A stretch of DNA of 18,098 nt from Paracoccaceae bacterium (GCA_024236495.1 JACKKJ010000015.1:1-18098); one strand, 5' to 3'. Positions 6,130-13,920 are shown, counted from the stretch's first letter. The notes: generated from the sequence alone by a model not told the origin. Numbers and translations are program-made.

Positions 6130-6421
6130 CGTTTCGGGCTGGCCTTCAAGCCCGCTCTATCCCTGTCGAACTCCCCATCCAATTCACCAAGAAATGCAGA
6201 GAGATTCGAGATCGCGGTGCTTGGCTGGAAGAAATCGCACAGCAAGATGCCGGCGGTTGATCGGCTGAGCGCGCGGATGCAGCAGATCGGCGAGGGCCCA
6301 ACCCGCCCCTTCCCAACCAGCCGGTTTTCCTGTATGGCCCCCGTCCATCTGTGACGTGAGCCCATGCCCCCGGGCGCATGCGAAGGATTGGGGGCGGCGG
6401 CAATGGGGCCGCCATATGAAC
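6130..6421. other. Non-coding stretch between rpsO terminator and pnp leader
   Basis: About 290 bases without a convincing gene. Frames are open on both strands, but none starts with a ribosome binding site or encodes a recognisable protein. The part at about 6160-6260 is visibly less GC-rich than its surroundings. No clear -35/-10 pair was found, although pnp should need a promoter here. A stem GGCGGC/GCCGCC (6396-6401 with 6408-6413) lies near the end. In many bacteria this interval holds a pnp promoter or a small RNA; neither can be shown from sequence alone. Confidence 0.5.
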
Positions 6422-6448
6422 GGGACACCCGGAGGGCCGGGCCGTCCC
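6422..6448 (+). promoter_or_regulatory. Hairpin in the pnp leader next to the ribosome binding site
   Basis: GGGAC (6422-6426) pairs with GTCCC (6444-6448), and inside it CCCGG (6428-6432) pairs with CCGGG (6437-6441) around an AGGG loop, with a small internal bulge. The structure ends two bases before the GAGGAA ribosome binding site (6451-6456). In E. coli, a leader hairpin cut by RNase III is the basis of PNPase autoregulation; this hairpin is positioned to serve a similar purpose, which is inference. Confidence 0.5.
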
Positions 6449-6463
6449 TTGAGGAACCGATAT

Positions 6464-8617
6464 ATGTTCAATGTGACCAGAAAATCCATCCAGTGGGGCC
6501 AGGAAACGCTCACGCTGGAAACGGGGAAGATCGCCCGTCAGGCCGATGGTTCGGTGATCGCCACGCTGGGCGAAACCTCCGTCATGGCCAACGTGACCTT
6601 CGCCAAGGAAGCGAAGCCGGGGCAGGATTTCTTCCCGCTGACCGTGCACTACCAGGAAAAGACCTATGCCGCCGGCAAGATCCCGGGCGGCTTCTTCAAG
6701 CGTGAAGGGCGCCCTTCGGAAAAGGAAACGCTGACTTCGCGCCTGATCGACCGCCCGATCCGTCCGCTCTTCGTCGACGGTTTCAAGAACGAAGTGCTGG
6801 TGATCTGCACCGTTCTGTCCCACGACCTCGTGAACGATCCCGACATCGTCGCCATGATCGCGGCCTCTGCCGCGCTGACGATTTCCGGCGTGCCCTTCAT
6901 GGGCCCGATCGGCGCGGCGCGCGTCGGCTTCGCGAACGGTGAATATGTGCTGAACCCCGAAGTCAGCGACATGGACCAACTGCGCATGAACCCCGAGCAG
7001 CGGCTTGATCTTGTCGTCGCGGGCACGAAGGACGCCGTGATGATGGTGGAATCCGAAGCCTACGAGCTTTCGGAAGCCGAGATGCTTGGCGCGGTCAAGT
7101 TCGGCCATGAACAGATGCAACCGGTCATCGACCTGATCATCGACTTCGCCGAGGATTGCGCGAAGGAGCCCTTCGACTTCACGCCGCCGGACTACGCGGA
7201 TCTTTATGGCCGGGTGAAGGCCGCGGGCGAGACGCAGATGCGTGCTGCCTTCGCGATCCTCGACAAGCAGGCCCGCACCAACGCGATCTCTGCCGCCGTC
7301 GCGGCAATCAAGGCATCGCTGTCGGAAGAAGACCTTGCCGATGCCAACCTCGGCTCGGCCATCAAGAAGCTGGAATCCTCGATCCTGCGCGGCGATGTCG
7401 TGACCAACGGCAAGCGTATCGACGGTCGCGACACCAAGACCGTGCGTCCGATCGTGTCGGAAGTGGGCCTTCTGCCCCGCACCCACGGCTCGGCGCTGTT
7501 CACGCGTGGCGAGACGCAGGGTCTTGTCATAACCACGCTCGGCACCGGCGAGGATGAGCAGATCATCGACGCGCTGCACGGGAACTTCCGGTCGAACTTC
7601 CTCCTGCACTACAACTTCCCGCCCTATTCGGTCGGCGAGGTTGGCCGCTTCGGTCCTCCGGGCCGCCGCGAGATCGGCCACGGCAAGCTTGCCTGGCGCG
7701 CGCTTCAGGCGGTTCTGCCGGCCCCCACCGACTTCCCCTACACGATCCGCCTTGTGTCGGAGATCACGGAATCGAACGGGTCTTCCTCCATGGCCACGGT
7801 CTGCGGGTCGTCGCTGTCGATGATGGACGCGGGCGTGCCGCTTAAGGCGCCGGTTGCCGGTGTCGCCATGGGCCTGATCCTTGAGGACGACGGCAAGTGG
7901 GCGGTCCTGACCGACATCCTTGGCGACGAGGATCACCTTGGCGACATGGACTTCAAGGTCGCGGGCACCTCGAACGGCATCACCTCGCTCCAGATGGACA
8001 TCAAGGTCGCGGGCATCACCCCGGCGATCATGGAGCAGGCGCTGGCGCAGGCCAAGGACGGCCGGATGCACATCCTGGGCGAGATGGCCAAGGCGCTGAC
8101 CGAGGGCCGGAGCGAGTTTTCCGCCCACGCGCCCCGGATCGAGACCATGACCATCCCGACCGACAAGATCCGCGAAGTGATCGGCTCGGGCGGCAAGGTC
8201 ATCCGCGAGATCGTCGAAACGAGCGGTGCGAAGGTCGATATCAACGACGACGGCGTGATCAAGATCGCGTCCGCCAACGCCGACTCGATCAAGAAGGCCT
8301 ATGACATGATCTATTCGATCGTGGCCGAGCCGGAAGAGGGCAAGATTTATACCGGCAAGGTCGTGAAGCTGGTCGATTTCGGCGCCTTCGTGAACTTCTT
8401 CGGCAAGCGCGACGGTCTGGTCCATGTGTCCCAGATCGCCAACAAGCGCCTGAACCACCCGAACGAGATCCTGAAGGAAGGCCAGGAGGTCAAGGTCAAG
8501 CTTCTGGGCTTCGACGATCGTGGCAAGGTGCGCCTTGGCATGAAGATGGTCGACCAGGAAACCGGTGCCGAGATCGTGCCGGAGAAGAAGGAAAAGGAAG
8601 AGTCAGCCGAAGGCTGA
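6464..8617 (+). CDS. pnp: Polyribonucleotide nucleotidyltransferase (PNPase)
   Basis: This 717-residue protein is PNPase, the trimeric phosphorolytic 3'-to-5' exoribonuclease that works in mRNA decay and quality control, often with RNase E and helicase partners. The order is RNase PH domain 1 (about 1-230), a helical linker, RNase PH domain 2 (about 330-560), a KH domain (about 563-620) and an S1 domain (about 625-697). The catalytic region GDEDHLGDMDFK is present, with Asp490, Asp496 and Lys498 corresponding to E. coli Asp486, Asp492 and Lys494. The KH loop is GSGG at 574-577. The ATG at 6464 (MFNVTRKSIQW) follows GAGGAA by seven bases; a longer upstream reading is rejected because it would run through the leader hairpin. 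The protein ends in a Lys/Glu-rich tail, typical of the family. Confidence 0.98.
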   Translation: MFNVTRKSIQWGQETLTLETGKIARQADGSVIATLGETSVMANVTFAKEAKPGQDFFPLTVHYQEKTYAAGKIPGGFFKREGRPSEKETLTSRLIDRPIRPLFVDGFKNEVLVICTVLSHDLVNDPDIVAMIAASAALTISGVPFMGPIGAARVGFANGEYVLNPEVSDMDQLRMNPEQRLDLVVAGTKDAVMMVESEAYELSEAEMLGAVKFGHEQMQPVIDLIIDFAEDCAKEPFDFTPPDYADLYGRVKAAGETQMRAAFAILDKQARTNAISAAVAAIKASLSEEDLADANLGSAIKKLESSILRGDVVTNGKRIDGRDTKTVRPIVSEVGLLPRTHGSALFTRGETQGLVITTLGTGEDEQIIDALHGNFRSNFLLHYNFPPYSVGEVGRFGPPGRREIGHGKLAWRALQAVLPAPTDFPYTIRLVSEITESNGSSSMATVCGSSLSMMDAGVPLKAPVAGVAMGLILEDDGKWAVLTDILGDEDHLGDMDFKVAGTSNGITSLQMDIKVAGITPAIMEQALAQAKDGRMHILGEMAKALTEGRSEFSAHAPRIETMTIPTDKIREVIGSGGKVIREIVETSGAKVDINDDGVIKIASANADSIKKAYDMIYSIVAEPEEGKIYTGKVVKLVDFGAFVNFFGKRDGLVHVSQIANKRLNHPNEILKEGQEVKVKLLGFDDRGKVRLGMKMVDQETGAEIVPEKKEKEESAEG

Positions 8618-8637
8618 GTTTCCGAACCTGACGAGAG

Positions 8638-8670
8638 AAAAGCCCGGGGCGCCGTCCCCGGGCTTTTCTT
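8638..8670 (+). terminator. pnp intrinsic terminator, probably bidirectional
   Basis: AAAAGCCCGGGG (8638-8649) and CCCCGGGCTTTT (8656-8667) form a perfect 12-base stem around CGCCGT, followed by CTT. Because the A-rich 5' arm becomes a T run on the other strand, it could also stop leftward transcription. Confidence 0.93.
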
Positions 8671-8711
8671 ATGTCGGAAAGGGGTGTGAACGGGCAATCC
8701 TGTCGCTTTGA

Positions 8712-8924
8712 TCAGTGACCCTTCACCTTCACGCCCTCGGGGAATTGCCCCGGAGGGCGTTTCGAGGCGCCGAAGTTCGCCAGCGCGGGATGATACGCCA
8801 ATTCCCGCGCAATCCCCGTCACGGTCGTTCCTCGGGTCTTTTTGCGCGGCATGTCGCCGACGCGGCCGGCCAGAACAGCGGTCGAAGAGCGTGTTCCCGC
8901 CGCTTTCTTGATGGTTGGGTCCAT
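8712..8924 (-). CDS. Possible small hypothetical protein
   Basis: A 70-residue frame runs leftward toward the bidirectional-looking pnp terminator. Its composition is protein-like, especially the second half, which would start at an internal Met (codon 8850-8852) with a basic PRKKTR and continue through GIARELAYHPALANFG. By eye about three quarters of its third codon positions are G or C, similar to or slightly lower than the neighbours. Against it: neither start has a proper ribosome binding site (AGG touches the first ATG directly), I recognise no family, and it contains the hairpin at 8731-8760. It could be a relic or chance. Confidence 0.27.
   Translation of the reverse strand: MDPTIKKAAGTRSSTAVLAGRVGDMPRKKTRGTTVTGIARELAYHPALANFGASKRPPGQFPEGVKVKGH
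8731..8760. repeat. Strong hairpin in the pnp-rgpF gap
   Basis: ACGCCCT (8731-8737) pairs with AGGGCGT (8754-8760), continued by C8738-G8753 and GGGG/CCCC (8739-8742 with 8748-8751), with one bulged G and an AATTG loop. Only TTT follows on the plus strand, so it is at best a weak second terminator behind pnp. Confidence 0.55.
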
Positions 8925-8970
8925 CCTGCCGCTTTGCTCTTGTGGCGTCGAAGCCTCTGGCCGCAGTCTT

Positions 8971-8995
8971 TCGATGAGAACGCGAAACTCATCGA
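8971..8995 (+). promoter_or_regulatory. Inverted repeat abutting the ribosome binding site of the RgpF-like gene
   Basis: TCGATGAG (8971-8978) and CTCATCGA (8988-8995) are a perfect 8-base inverted repeat separated by nine bases. The right arm touches GGAGG (8996-9000), which is seven bases before the ATG. As DNA it could be an operator; as RNA a hairpin beside the ribosome binding site. Confidence 0.45.
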
Positions 8996-9007
8996 GGAGG
9001 CGACCCC

Positions 9008-10183
9008 ATGATGCCGTTGTGGAAGCTCAAGCGTGAGGTGCGGCGGTTCGGGATTCTGGCCAGCCAGATGCAATGGCTCGTCTATGGCCCCGCCTTGCGG
9101 AGGCTTTACGATCTGCGCAAGGCCCGGCACATCAAGCTGCACAGGGGCATCCTGAAGCTTCGCGGCGACGTGGCCGTCGTCTTGGCCTATCAACCCGAAG
9201 GCCTTGCACCATCGCTTTTCCATACGCTGCGGCATCTGGCCGACAAGGGGTTTGCACCGGTGCTGGTGTCGAACGCGCCCCTTTCGGACGCCGATTTGAA
9301 GCGCCTGGAATGCCATTGCGCCGCAGTGATGGAGCGGCCGAATTACGGCTACGACTTTGGCGGCTATCGTGACGGGATCCTCCATATCCTTGACCATGCG
9401 ACGGACCTGGGCAGGGTTCTGGTGTTGAACGACAGCATCTGGTTTCCGCTGTATCCGAACTGCGATCTGATCGACCGGGTTCGGCAGGCCGACGCAGATC
9501 TCTACGGCTATGTGATGAACTTGCGCAAGGAACGCCATCGCAGCCACCTGCAATCCTACTTTTTCGCCTTCGGCAGCCGGCTGGTGCAGGCGAAGGATTT
9601 CGGTGACTATTGGCGGGGTCTTTTCATCAGCGGCAACAAGAACCTTGTGATCCGCCGCTGCGAGATTCCGATGACGGAGTATTTTCGGGCAAAGGGCTAT
9701 TCGATCGGGTACCGCTACCTGATCAGCGATCCGGCGATCGCGCTGCGGTCTCTGGCGCCGGATGAACTGATGCAGGTCGTTCACTACCAGATGCGGGTCG
9801 ATAGCGGCAACGCTGCGGCGCTGGCGCCCTTTGCGGCGGGCGATCCGACCGATCCTGCATGGCGCAAGAAACTCATGGCGCTGGGCGATGACCTGAAGCT
9901 TGGCAAGTATTTTCTGCTCGCCCATCCGCATCTGATGCTTGGCAAACTCAGGGGTCAGATCCTCAAGAAGGACCGTCAGCCGATGTATCGCAGCCAGCGG
10001 GCAGAGTTGCTCGCTTGCGGTTTCGGCGAAGGCATGGCCGCTTCCGTCCTGGAAGAGGTGATGGCCCGAGACGGGGTTATGCATCGCCTGCCGACCGCCG
10101 CCGGGGATGATCGCGCACGTCGCCGGCTGCAACCCGCGCGGGCCAGCCGGCCAACGTCCGAGCGCAAGGCTGAAGTCGCATGA
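9008..10183 (+). CDS. RgpF-like rhamnan/polysaccharide synthesis protein
   Basis: This 391-residue protein resembles the rhamnan synthesis protein F (RgpF) family, glycosyltransferase-like proteins of cell-surface polysaccharide assembly. The marks are APVLVSNAPLS (83-93), NYGYDFGGYRDGI (112-124), VLVLNDSIWFPL (137-148) and LQSYFFAF (181-188), followed by a YWRGL segment, in the usual order and spacing. No signal peptide or clear membrane segment is seen, so it is probably cytoplasmic or peripheral to the membrane. The last 35 residues are Arg/Ala-rich and likely disordered. The ATG at 9008 follows GGAGG by seven bases; a second ATG is adjacent at 9011. It overlaps the methyltransferase start by four bases (ATGA), so the two are probably co-translated and act on the same glycan. 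Sugar and linkage are not known. Confidence 0.82.
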   Translation: MMPLWKLKREVRRFGILASQMQWLVYGPALRRLYDLRKARHIKLHRGILKLRGDVAVVLAYQPEGLAPSLFHTLRHLADKGFAPVLVSNAPLSDADLKRLECHCAAVMERPNYGYDFGGYRDGILHILDHATDLGRVLVLNDSIWFPLYPNCDLIDRVRQADADLYGYVMNLRKERHRSHLQSYFFAFGSRLVQAKDFGDYWRGLFISGNKNLVIRRCEIPMTEYFRAKGYSIGYRYLISDPAIALRSLAPDELMQVVHYQMRVDSGNAAALAPFAAGDPTDPAWRKKLMALGDDLKLGKYFLLAHPHLMLGKLRGQILKKDRQPMYRSQRAELLACGFGEGMAASVLEEVMARDGVMHRLPTAAGDDRARRRLQPARASRPTSERKAEVA

Positions 10184-10854
10184 CCACCGTTGCCAGAACC
10201 CAGCGCCGGAGCGACACGGTTGATCTCGCCCGGACCGACCCTGCCCGGCTAAACGATGCCACCTACTACCGCACGGGGCGTTCGTTGGACGGAGACGACG
10301 CCTTCGGACGGCACGAGCCCTGGCTTTCGTTCTTCGACAAGGTCGCTGAGCGGATCGTGCGGCGCTACGAGCCCCGCAATGCGATCGATGTCGGATGCGC
10401 CTTCGGCCTTCTGGTCGAGGCGCTGTGCGACCGCGGGGTGGAGGCCTTTGGTCTGGACGTGTCGACCCATGCCGTTTCGATGGCCAGGGCAGACATGAAG
10501 GACAGGCTTTGGGTGCAATCTGTCCACGATCCGATCCCGGTCTTTTCAGGCTCCGAACGCTACGATCTGGCGATCTGCATCGAGGTTCTGGAACATCTGC
10601 CGCCCGAACAGGCCGAAACCGCGATCGCCAACATCTGTGCGATCAGTGACAGGGTGTTGTTTTCGTCCACCCCCGACGACTTCGACGATCCCACGCATTT
10701 CAACGTCCTGCCCATGTCGGACTGGCTGACGCTGTTTGCGGCCTACGGGTTTTTCCCGACCTGGCGGTCTTCGGCCCGGTTTGTGTCGCGCCACGCATTC
10801 GTCGTGGAACGCAGGGAACCGCGCCGTGGCGTTCTGGGCCGTCTTCTGGGCTAG
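10180..10854 (+). CDS. Class I SAM-dependent methyltransferase
   Basis: This 224-residue protein has a Rossmann-type methyltransferase fold. Motif I is IDVGCAFG at residues 69-76, the acidic residue at the end of strand 2 is Asp93 in FGLDVS, and the post-motif region is CIEVLEHL at 133-140, where Glu135 is typical of the Methyltransf_23/11 group. FSSTP (161-165) and THFNV (172-176) resemble methyltransferases linked to glycan or small-molecule pathways. The start ATG at 10180 overlaps the stop of the RgpF-like gene. The pairing suggests that it methylates a sugar or lipid-linked glycan, but a substrate cannot be read from the sequence. The gene ends 10 bases from the convergent pmbA stop, with no terminator between. 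Confidence 0.88.
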   Translation: MTTVARTQRRSDTVDLARTDPARLNDATYYRTGRSLDGDDAFGRHEPWLSFFDKVAERIVRRYEPRNAIDVGCAFGLLVEALCDRGVEAFGLDVSTHAVSMARADMKDRLWVQSVHDPIPVFSGSERYDLAICIEVLEHLPPEQAETAIANICAISDRVLFSSTPDDFDDPTHFNVLPMSDWLTLFAAYGFFPTWRSSARFVSRHAFVVERREPRRGVLGRLLG

Positions 10855-10864
10855 GGTTCGCGCC

Positions 10865-12214
10865 TTATTCCCCGGCCAGCATCAGCCCCTCGACCAGAAG
10901 GCTGGGTACGACATAGGACAAGTGCGTGCGCGCGTCGTTCGCCGGGGTTATCCGGCGCATCATGTCGCGCAGGTTGCCCGCCAGCGTGCATTCGTTGACC
11001 GGATAGGCGATCTGGCCCCCTTCGACCCAGAAGCCGGACGCACCGCGCGAATAGTCGCCGGTGGTGGGATTGATCGAAGATCCGATCATCGAGGTAACCA
11101 GAAGCCCCGTTCCCATTGCGGCCATCAGGTCTTCGCGGCTTTGCGCGCCCTGGGTGAGGGCGATGTTGGACACGCCGGGCGAAGGGGCCGACCCCGGCCC
11201 GCGCACGGCAGAGGCAGTAGAGGTCAACCCCAGCTTGCGCGCCGTTCCGAGATCGAGGGTCCAGCCGGTCAGGACGCCGTCATCGACGATCGCGCGGCGC
11301 CGGGGGGCCAGCCCCTCGCCGTCGAAGGGCCGCGAGGCAGAGATGCGCGGGCGCGACGGGTCTTCGACGATCGACAGCCCCCTTGGCAGGATCTCTGACC
11401 CGAGCGCGTCGCGAAGCCAGCTTGCGCCACGGGCGATCGCACTGCCATTGACTGCGGCCAGCACATGCCCGACCAGCGCCGATGCGACCCGTTCGTCATA
11501 GATCACCGGGTAGGCGCCGGTCCGGGGTTTGCGGGCGCCGGACCGGGCGACGGCGCGTTCCCCGGCAAGCCGCCCGATGCTTTCGGGATCGGGAAGGTCG
11601 CCCTGGAACGTGCGGCTTTCGGCGGCCCAGTCACGTTCCATCGCCAGACCGCTGCCGGATATCGCCACCGCCGATATGGCGCGCGACGTGCGCGCGTAGC
11701 CGCCGGAAAAGCCGTTCGTCGCGGCAAGGTGGACGCGGCGGCTGCTGTAGCTGGCCGAGGCGGAATCGATCTGGGTGACACCGGCGACCGACAATGCCGC
11801 GGCTTCGGCCCGGCGCGCGTCGGATTCCAGCGTGGCCGGGCTTGGTTCGGCGGCGGGGTCGCACAGTTCCAGCGCGGCCAGATCCCAGTCCCGCGCAAGA
11901 TCGGCGGGCTCGGCCAGGCCAAGCGTCGGGTCCGCCGGCGCCTCGCGTGCCATCGCGACGGCACGTTCGGCCATGTCCGCGATGGTGCGTGCGGACACGT
12001 CCGAGGCAGAGACGATGGCCTGCCGCTGACCGATCAGGACACGCAATCCGATCTCGATGCCTTCGGACCGTTCTGCCTGTTCAAGCTTGCCCTTGCGCAC
12101 GTCGATCGACACGGCGGCTCCATCCAGCGCCATCGCATCGGCGGCATCGGCGCCCGCCTTGCGCGCCGCTTCAAGAAGCTGCCCGGAAAGTGATTCAAGT
12201 GATTGTGTCGTCAT
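10865..12214 (-). CDS. pmbA: PmbA/TldE, TldD-PmbA peptidase complex subunit
   Basis: From the ATG at 12214 this is a 449-residue protein, almost the same length as E. coli PmbA (450). With TldD it forms a cytoplasmic peptidase that in E. coli matures microcin B17 and helps degrade the CcdA antitoxin. The family is clear from SYSSRRVHLAATNGFSG in the middle, PVIYDERVASALVGH, and the C-terminal run GASGFWVEGG (391-400), PVNECTLAGNL and a final VPSLLVEGLMLAGE. There is no HExxxH zinc motif, which TldD has, so this is the non-catalytic TldE/PmbA partner; no tldD is in the window. An upstream ATG at 12289 would add a basic 25-residue extension outside the family and inside the terminator region, so the later start is preferred although its ribosome binding site is weak. 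Confidence 0.93.
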   Translation of the reverse strand: MTTQSLESLSGQLLEAARKAGADAADAMALDGAAVSIDVRKGKLEQAERSEGIEIGLRVLIGQRQAIVSASDVSARTIADMAERAVAMAREAPADPTLGLAEPADLARDWDLAALELCDPAAEPSPATLESDARRAEAAALSVAGVTQIDSASASYSSRRVHLAATNGFSGGYARTSRAISAVAISGSGLAMERDWAAESRTFQGDLPDPESIGRLAGERAVARSGARKPRTGAYPVIYDERVASALVGHVLAAVNGSAIARGASWLRDALGSEILPRGLSIVEDPSRPRISASRPFDGEGLAPRRRAIVDDGVLTGWTLDLGTARKLGLTSTASAVRGPGSAPSPGVSNIALTQGAQSREDLMAAMGTGLLVTSMIGSSINPTTGDYSRGASGFWVEGGQIAYPVNECTLAGNLRDMMRRITPANDARTHLSYVVPSLLVEGLMLAGE

Positions 12215-12271
12215 CTGCGCCCGCCGTTCGTTTTTCCGCAGGTAATCCTTCGCGGCCCGGCGCGCAAGGAA

Positions 12272-12299
12272 CGGCCGCCCGGCAAGCACCGGGCGGCCG
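12272..12299 (-). terminator. Hairpin terminator after the DUF2125 gene
   Basis: CGGCCGCCCGG (12272-12282) pairs with CCGGGCGGCCG (12289-12299), a perfect 11-base stem around CAAGCA. Read leftward, only TTCCTT follows, so termination is probably partial and pmbA may receive readthrough. It lies between the DUF2125 stop and the pmbA start. Confidence 0.7.
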
Positions 12300-12317
12300 G
12301 ATCGTGCCCTTGGGGCG

Positions 12318-13802
12318 TCACTGGATCTGCTGGCCGTTCGCGTAGATCGATCCGTCTTCCTTGAACTCGATCTTCGATTTCAGCGTGTCTTCACCGTCGG
12401 GGACCGCGAAGAGGCCCAGCATCATCATCGCGCCCATCATCTGATCCTCGGGCAGCAGGCCCATTGCGACCAGCTTCTGCATCAGGGCGTTCGCGCCGAC
12501 CAGCCGCAGATCCACCGCCCCGTTCGGCACCGGCATCAGCCCGGCGTTGTTGAAGGTCGCTGCACCCGACCCCGTCAGTTCGGCGCCGACCGCGCTGACC
12601 CGGACCTCGTTGATGGTAAGGGAATTCAACTGCCCCGGCGGCTGGTCGGCAATGGTTTCCGCCTGCACCGGATCGAAGATGTCGATGTCCAGCTTTCCGT
12701 CGCCCGACACGTCGACGATCAGCGTCGCCGGGTCGCGCGGCAGTTGCTGGGTCGGGTCGAGCATGCCCCAAAGCATTTCGGACACTTCAAGCCCGACCAT
12801 CTTGATCAGCAGGCCGAATGGCTGGGCGTCATCGCTGCGTGCAACCGGCATCTTCAGGTCGAAGGCGGATTCGGCCATCTTGACGTCCACCGGAACCGGG
12901 AATTCCGACATCTGCATCGACATGGTCATCGGGCCGCTGTCGCCGCCATAGGCAAGCCCGTCGCTCGACAGCGCAAAGCGCAGCGTGCCGGCGCCACCGG
13001 TGAAGTCGAAGGAACCGCCCTGCGGCCCCTCGATCACCGACTTGCCGGTGCCCGAGGTGTATCCGTAGGTTCCGGCCATCCGCACCCCCGCCTGCAGCGC
13101 CGCGGCAAGGTTTTCCATGTTCACGCCATCGGGCATGTTGAACTCGCCCGTGCCGCTCAGCCCCTCGACAGAACCGTCGAACGAAAACGACGCCGAACTC
13201 TCCGGGTCGGTTCCGGTCACGGAATAGGTGACGGCCTGCGCGTTCAGGCTGGATTCCCCGTGTTTGCCGCCGTCGGTCACGACGTGATAGCTGCCGTTCG
13301 ACCCATTCATCGTTGCGGTGAAGTTGACCGGCGTCTTGCCCTGTCCGTCGCCGACGCTCATCGTCATGGCAAGGGCCGGGGCGTTGTATTCATATGCGGT
13401 GTCCGCCGCGCTGCCCGAGGCGATGATCGAGAGGCCGGAATGGGTGATGGTGCCGTTCACATCGACCGGCTCGCCACCCTCGGGCGTGCCGGCGGCCCTG
13501 ATCGGGACCGATTCCGACATCGTCACCTCGACCCGGCCATCGCCCATGTCGCGCAGGCGGACCTCGTCTAGGCCGATGCTTGCCGCAATGCCCAGGTTGT
13601 CCTGCGTGATCGCGACACCCGACACGACAAGCGTATCACCCTGCCGCTCGGACGATGCGGTCGCAACCGTCTGGCCGAAGCCCTGCGCCAGATCGACCCA
13701 ACCCTGCCAGACCTCTTCTGGCGTGATGTCCGCCCGGACTGCGGTGGTGCACAAAAGCGCGGCGATCAGGGCAGAGGCGCCAAGTCCCGTAGACCTTGTC
13801 AT
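12318..13802 (-). CDS. DUF2125 domain periplasmic protein
   Basis: This 494-residue protein begins with a signal peptide: basic start, hydrophobic core at about 9-20, and a probable cut after AVRA at residue 24, leaving DITPEEVW. The mature protein is rich in Gly, Ser, Thr and Asp in alternating strand-like stretches and ends with KIEFKEDGSIYANGQQIQ. That ending and the overall form match the DUF2125 proteins of Rhodobacteraceae. The function is unknown; an envelope location with extended beta structure is inferred from the signal peptide and composition. No lipobox or membrane anchor is seen. The ATG at 13802 has an AAAGGGA ribosome binding site just upstream. Leftward TTGACC at about 13860-13865 with a poor GATGCT 17 bases later is a possible promoter. 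Confidence 0.85.
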   Translation of the reverse strand: MTRSTGLGASALIAALLCTTAVRADITPEEVWQGWVDLAQGFGQTVATASSERQGDTLVVSGVAITQDNLGIAASIGLDEVRLRDMGDGRVEVTMSESVPIRAAGTPEGGEPVDVNGTITHSGLSIIASGSAADTAYEYNAPALAMTMSVGDGQGKTPVNFTATMNGSNGSYHVVTDGGKHGESSLNAQAVTYSVTGTDPESSASFSFDGSVEGLSGTGEFNMPDGVNMENLAAALQAGVRMAGTYGYTSGTGKSVIEGPQGGSFDFTGGAGTLRFALSSDGLAYGGDSGPMTMSMQMSEFPVPVDVKMAESAFDLKMPVARSDDAQPFGLLIKMVGLEVSEMLWGMLDPTQQLPRDPATLIVDVSGDGKLDIDIFDPVQAETIADQPPGQLNSLTINEVRVSAVGAELTGSGAATFNNAGLMPVPNGAVDLRLVGANALMQKLVAMGLLPEDQMMGAMMMLGLFAVPDGEDTLKSKIEFKEDGSIYANGQQIQ

Positions 13803-13868
13803 TTGAATTTCCCTTTAGGCTGAAACCGTCCCGCCAAGCATCCTTTCGGGTCGGCAGGAGGTCAATAG

Positions 13869-13878
13869 CTTGCGCAAG
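13869..13878. promoter_or_regulatory. Palindrome CTTGCGCAAG in a divergent intergenic region
   Basis: A perfect 10-base palindrome lies in the 118-base gap between the divergent DUF2125 and crotonase genes, close to the likely -35 of the former. It could be a half-site or full site for a dimeric regulator, but a single 10-base palindrome in GC-rich DNA is not strong evidence. Confidence 0.25.
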
Positions 13879-13920
13879 ATATGGACAGTTTTAGGGCAGG
13901 GGGTCTAGGAAGTCAGGAAA

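Larger units (their letters stand above)
8671..9007. other. Gap of 337 bases with little support for coding
   Basis: No recognisable gene. It contains a strong hairpin at 8731-8760, a weak leftward reading frame at 8712-8924 (listed separately), and an 8-base inverted repeat at 8971-8995 just before the next gene. A rightward frame from 8715 to 9011 is open but has no family character. The promoter for the glycan genes must lie here, but I could not single one out. Confidence 0.5.

Noticed and set aside
6146..6200. tRNA-like remnant suggested by a reverse reading GSSTGIER
   Set aside because: That phrase recalls spurious peptides read from tRNA genes, but no T-arm, acceptor stem or cloverleaf can be formed on either strand here.
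6146..8458. 770-residue leftward open frame antisense to pnp
   Set aside because: It mirrors a highly conserved gene in GC-rich DNA, where antisense frames commonly stay open; its translation is rich in Arg, Asp, His and Gly with no family character.
8715..9011. 98-residue rightward open frame before the RgpF-like gene
   Set aside because: It overlaps the next start, contains the hairpin and inverted repeat, has no good ribosome binding site, and its Arg-rich translation looks like chance.
8819..10132. 437-residue leftward open frame antisense to the RgpF-like gene
   Set aside because: The plus strand has family motifs and a ribosome binding site; the reverse translation has neither.
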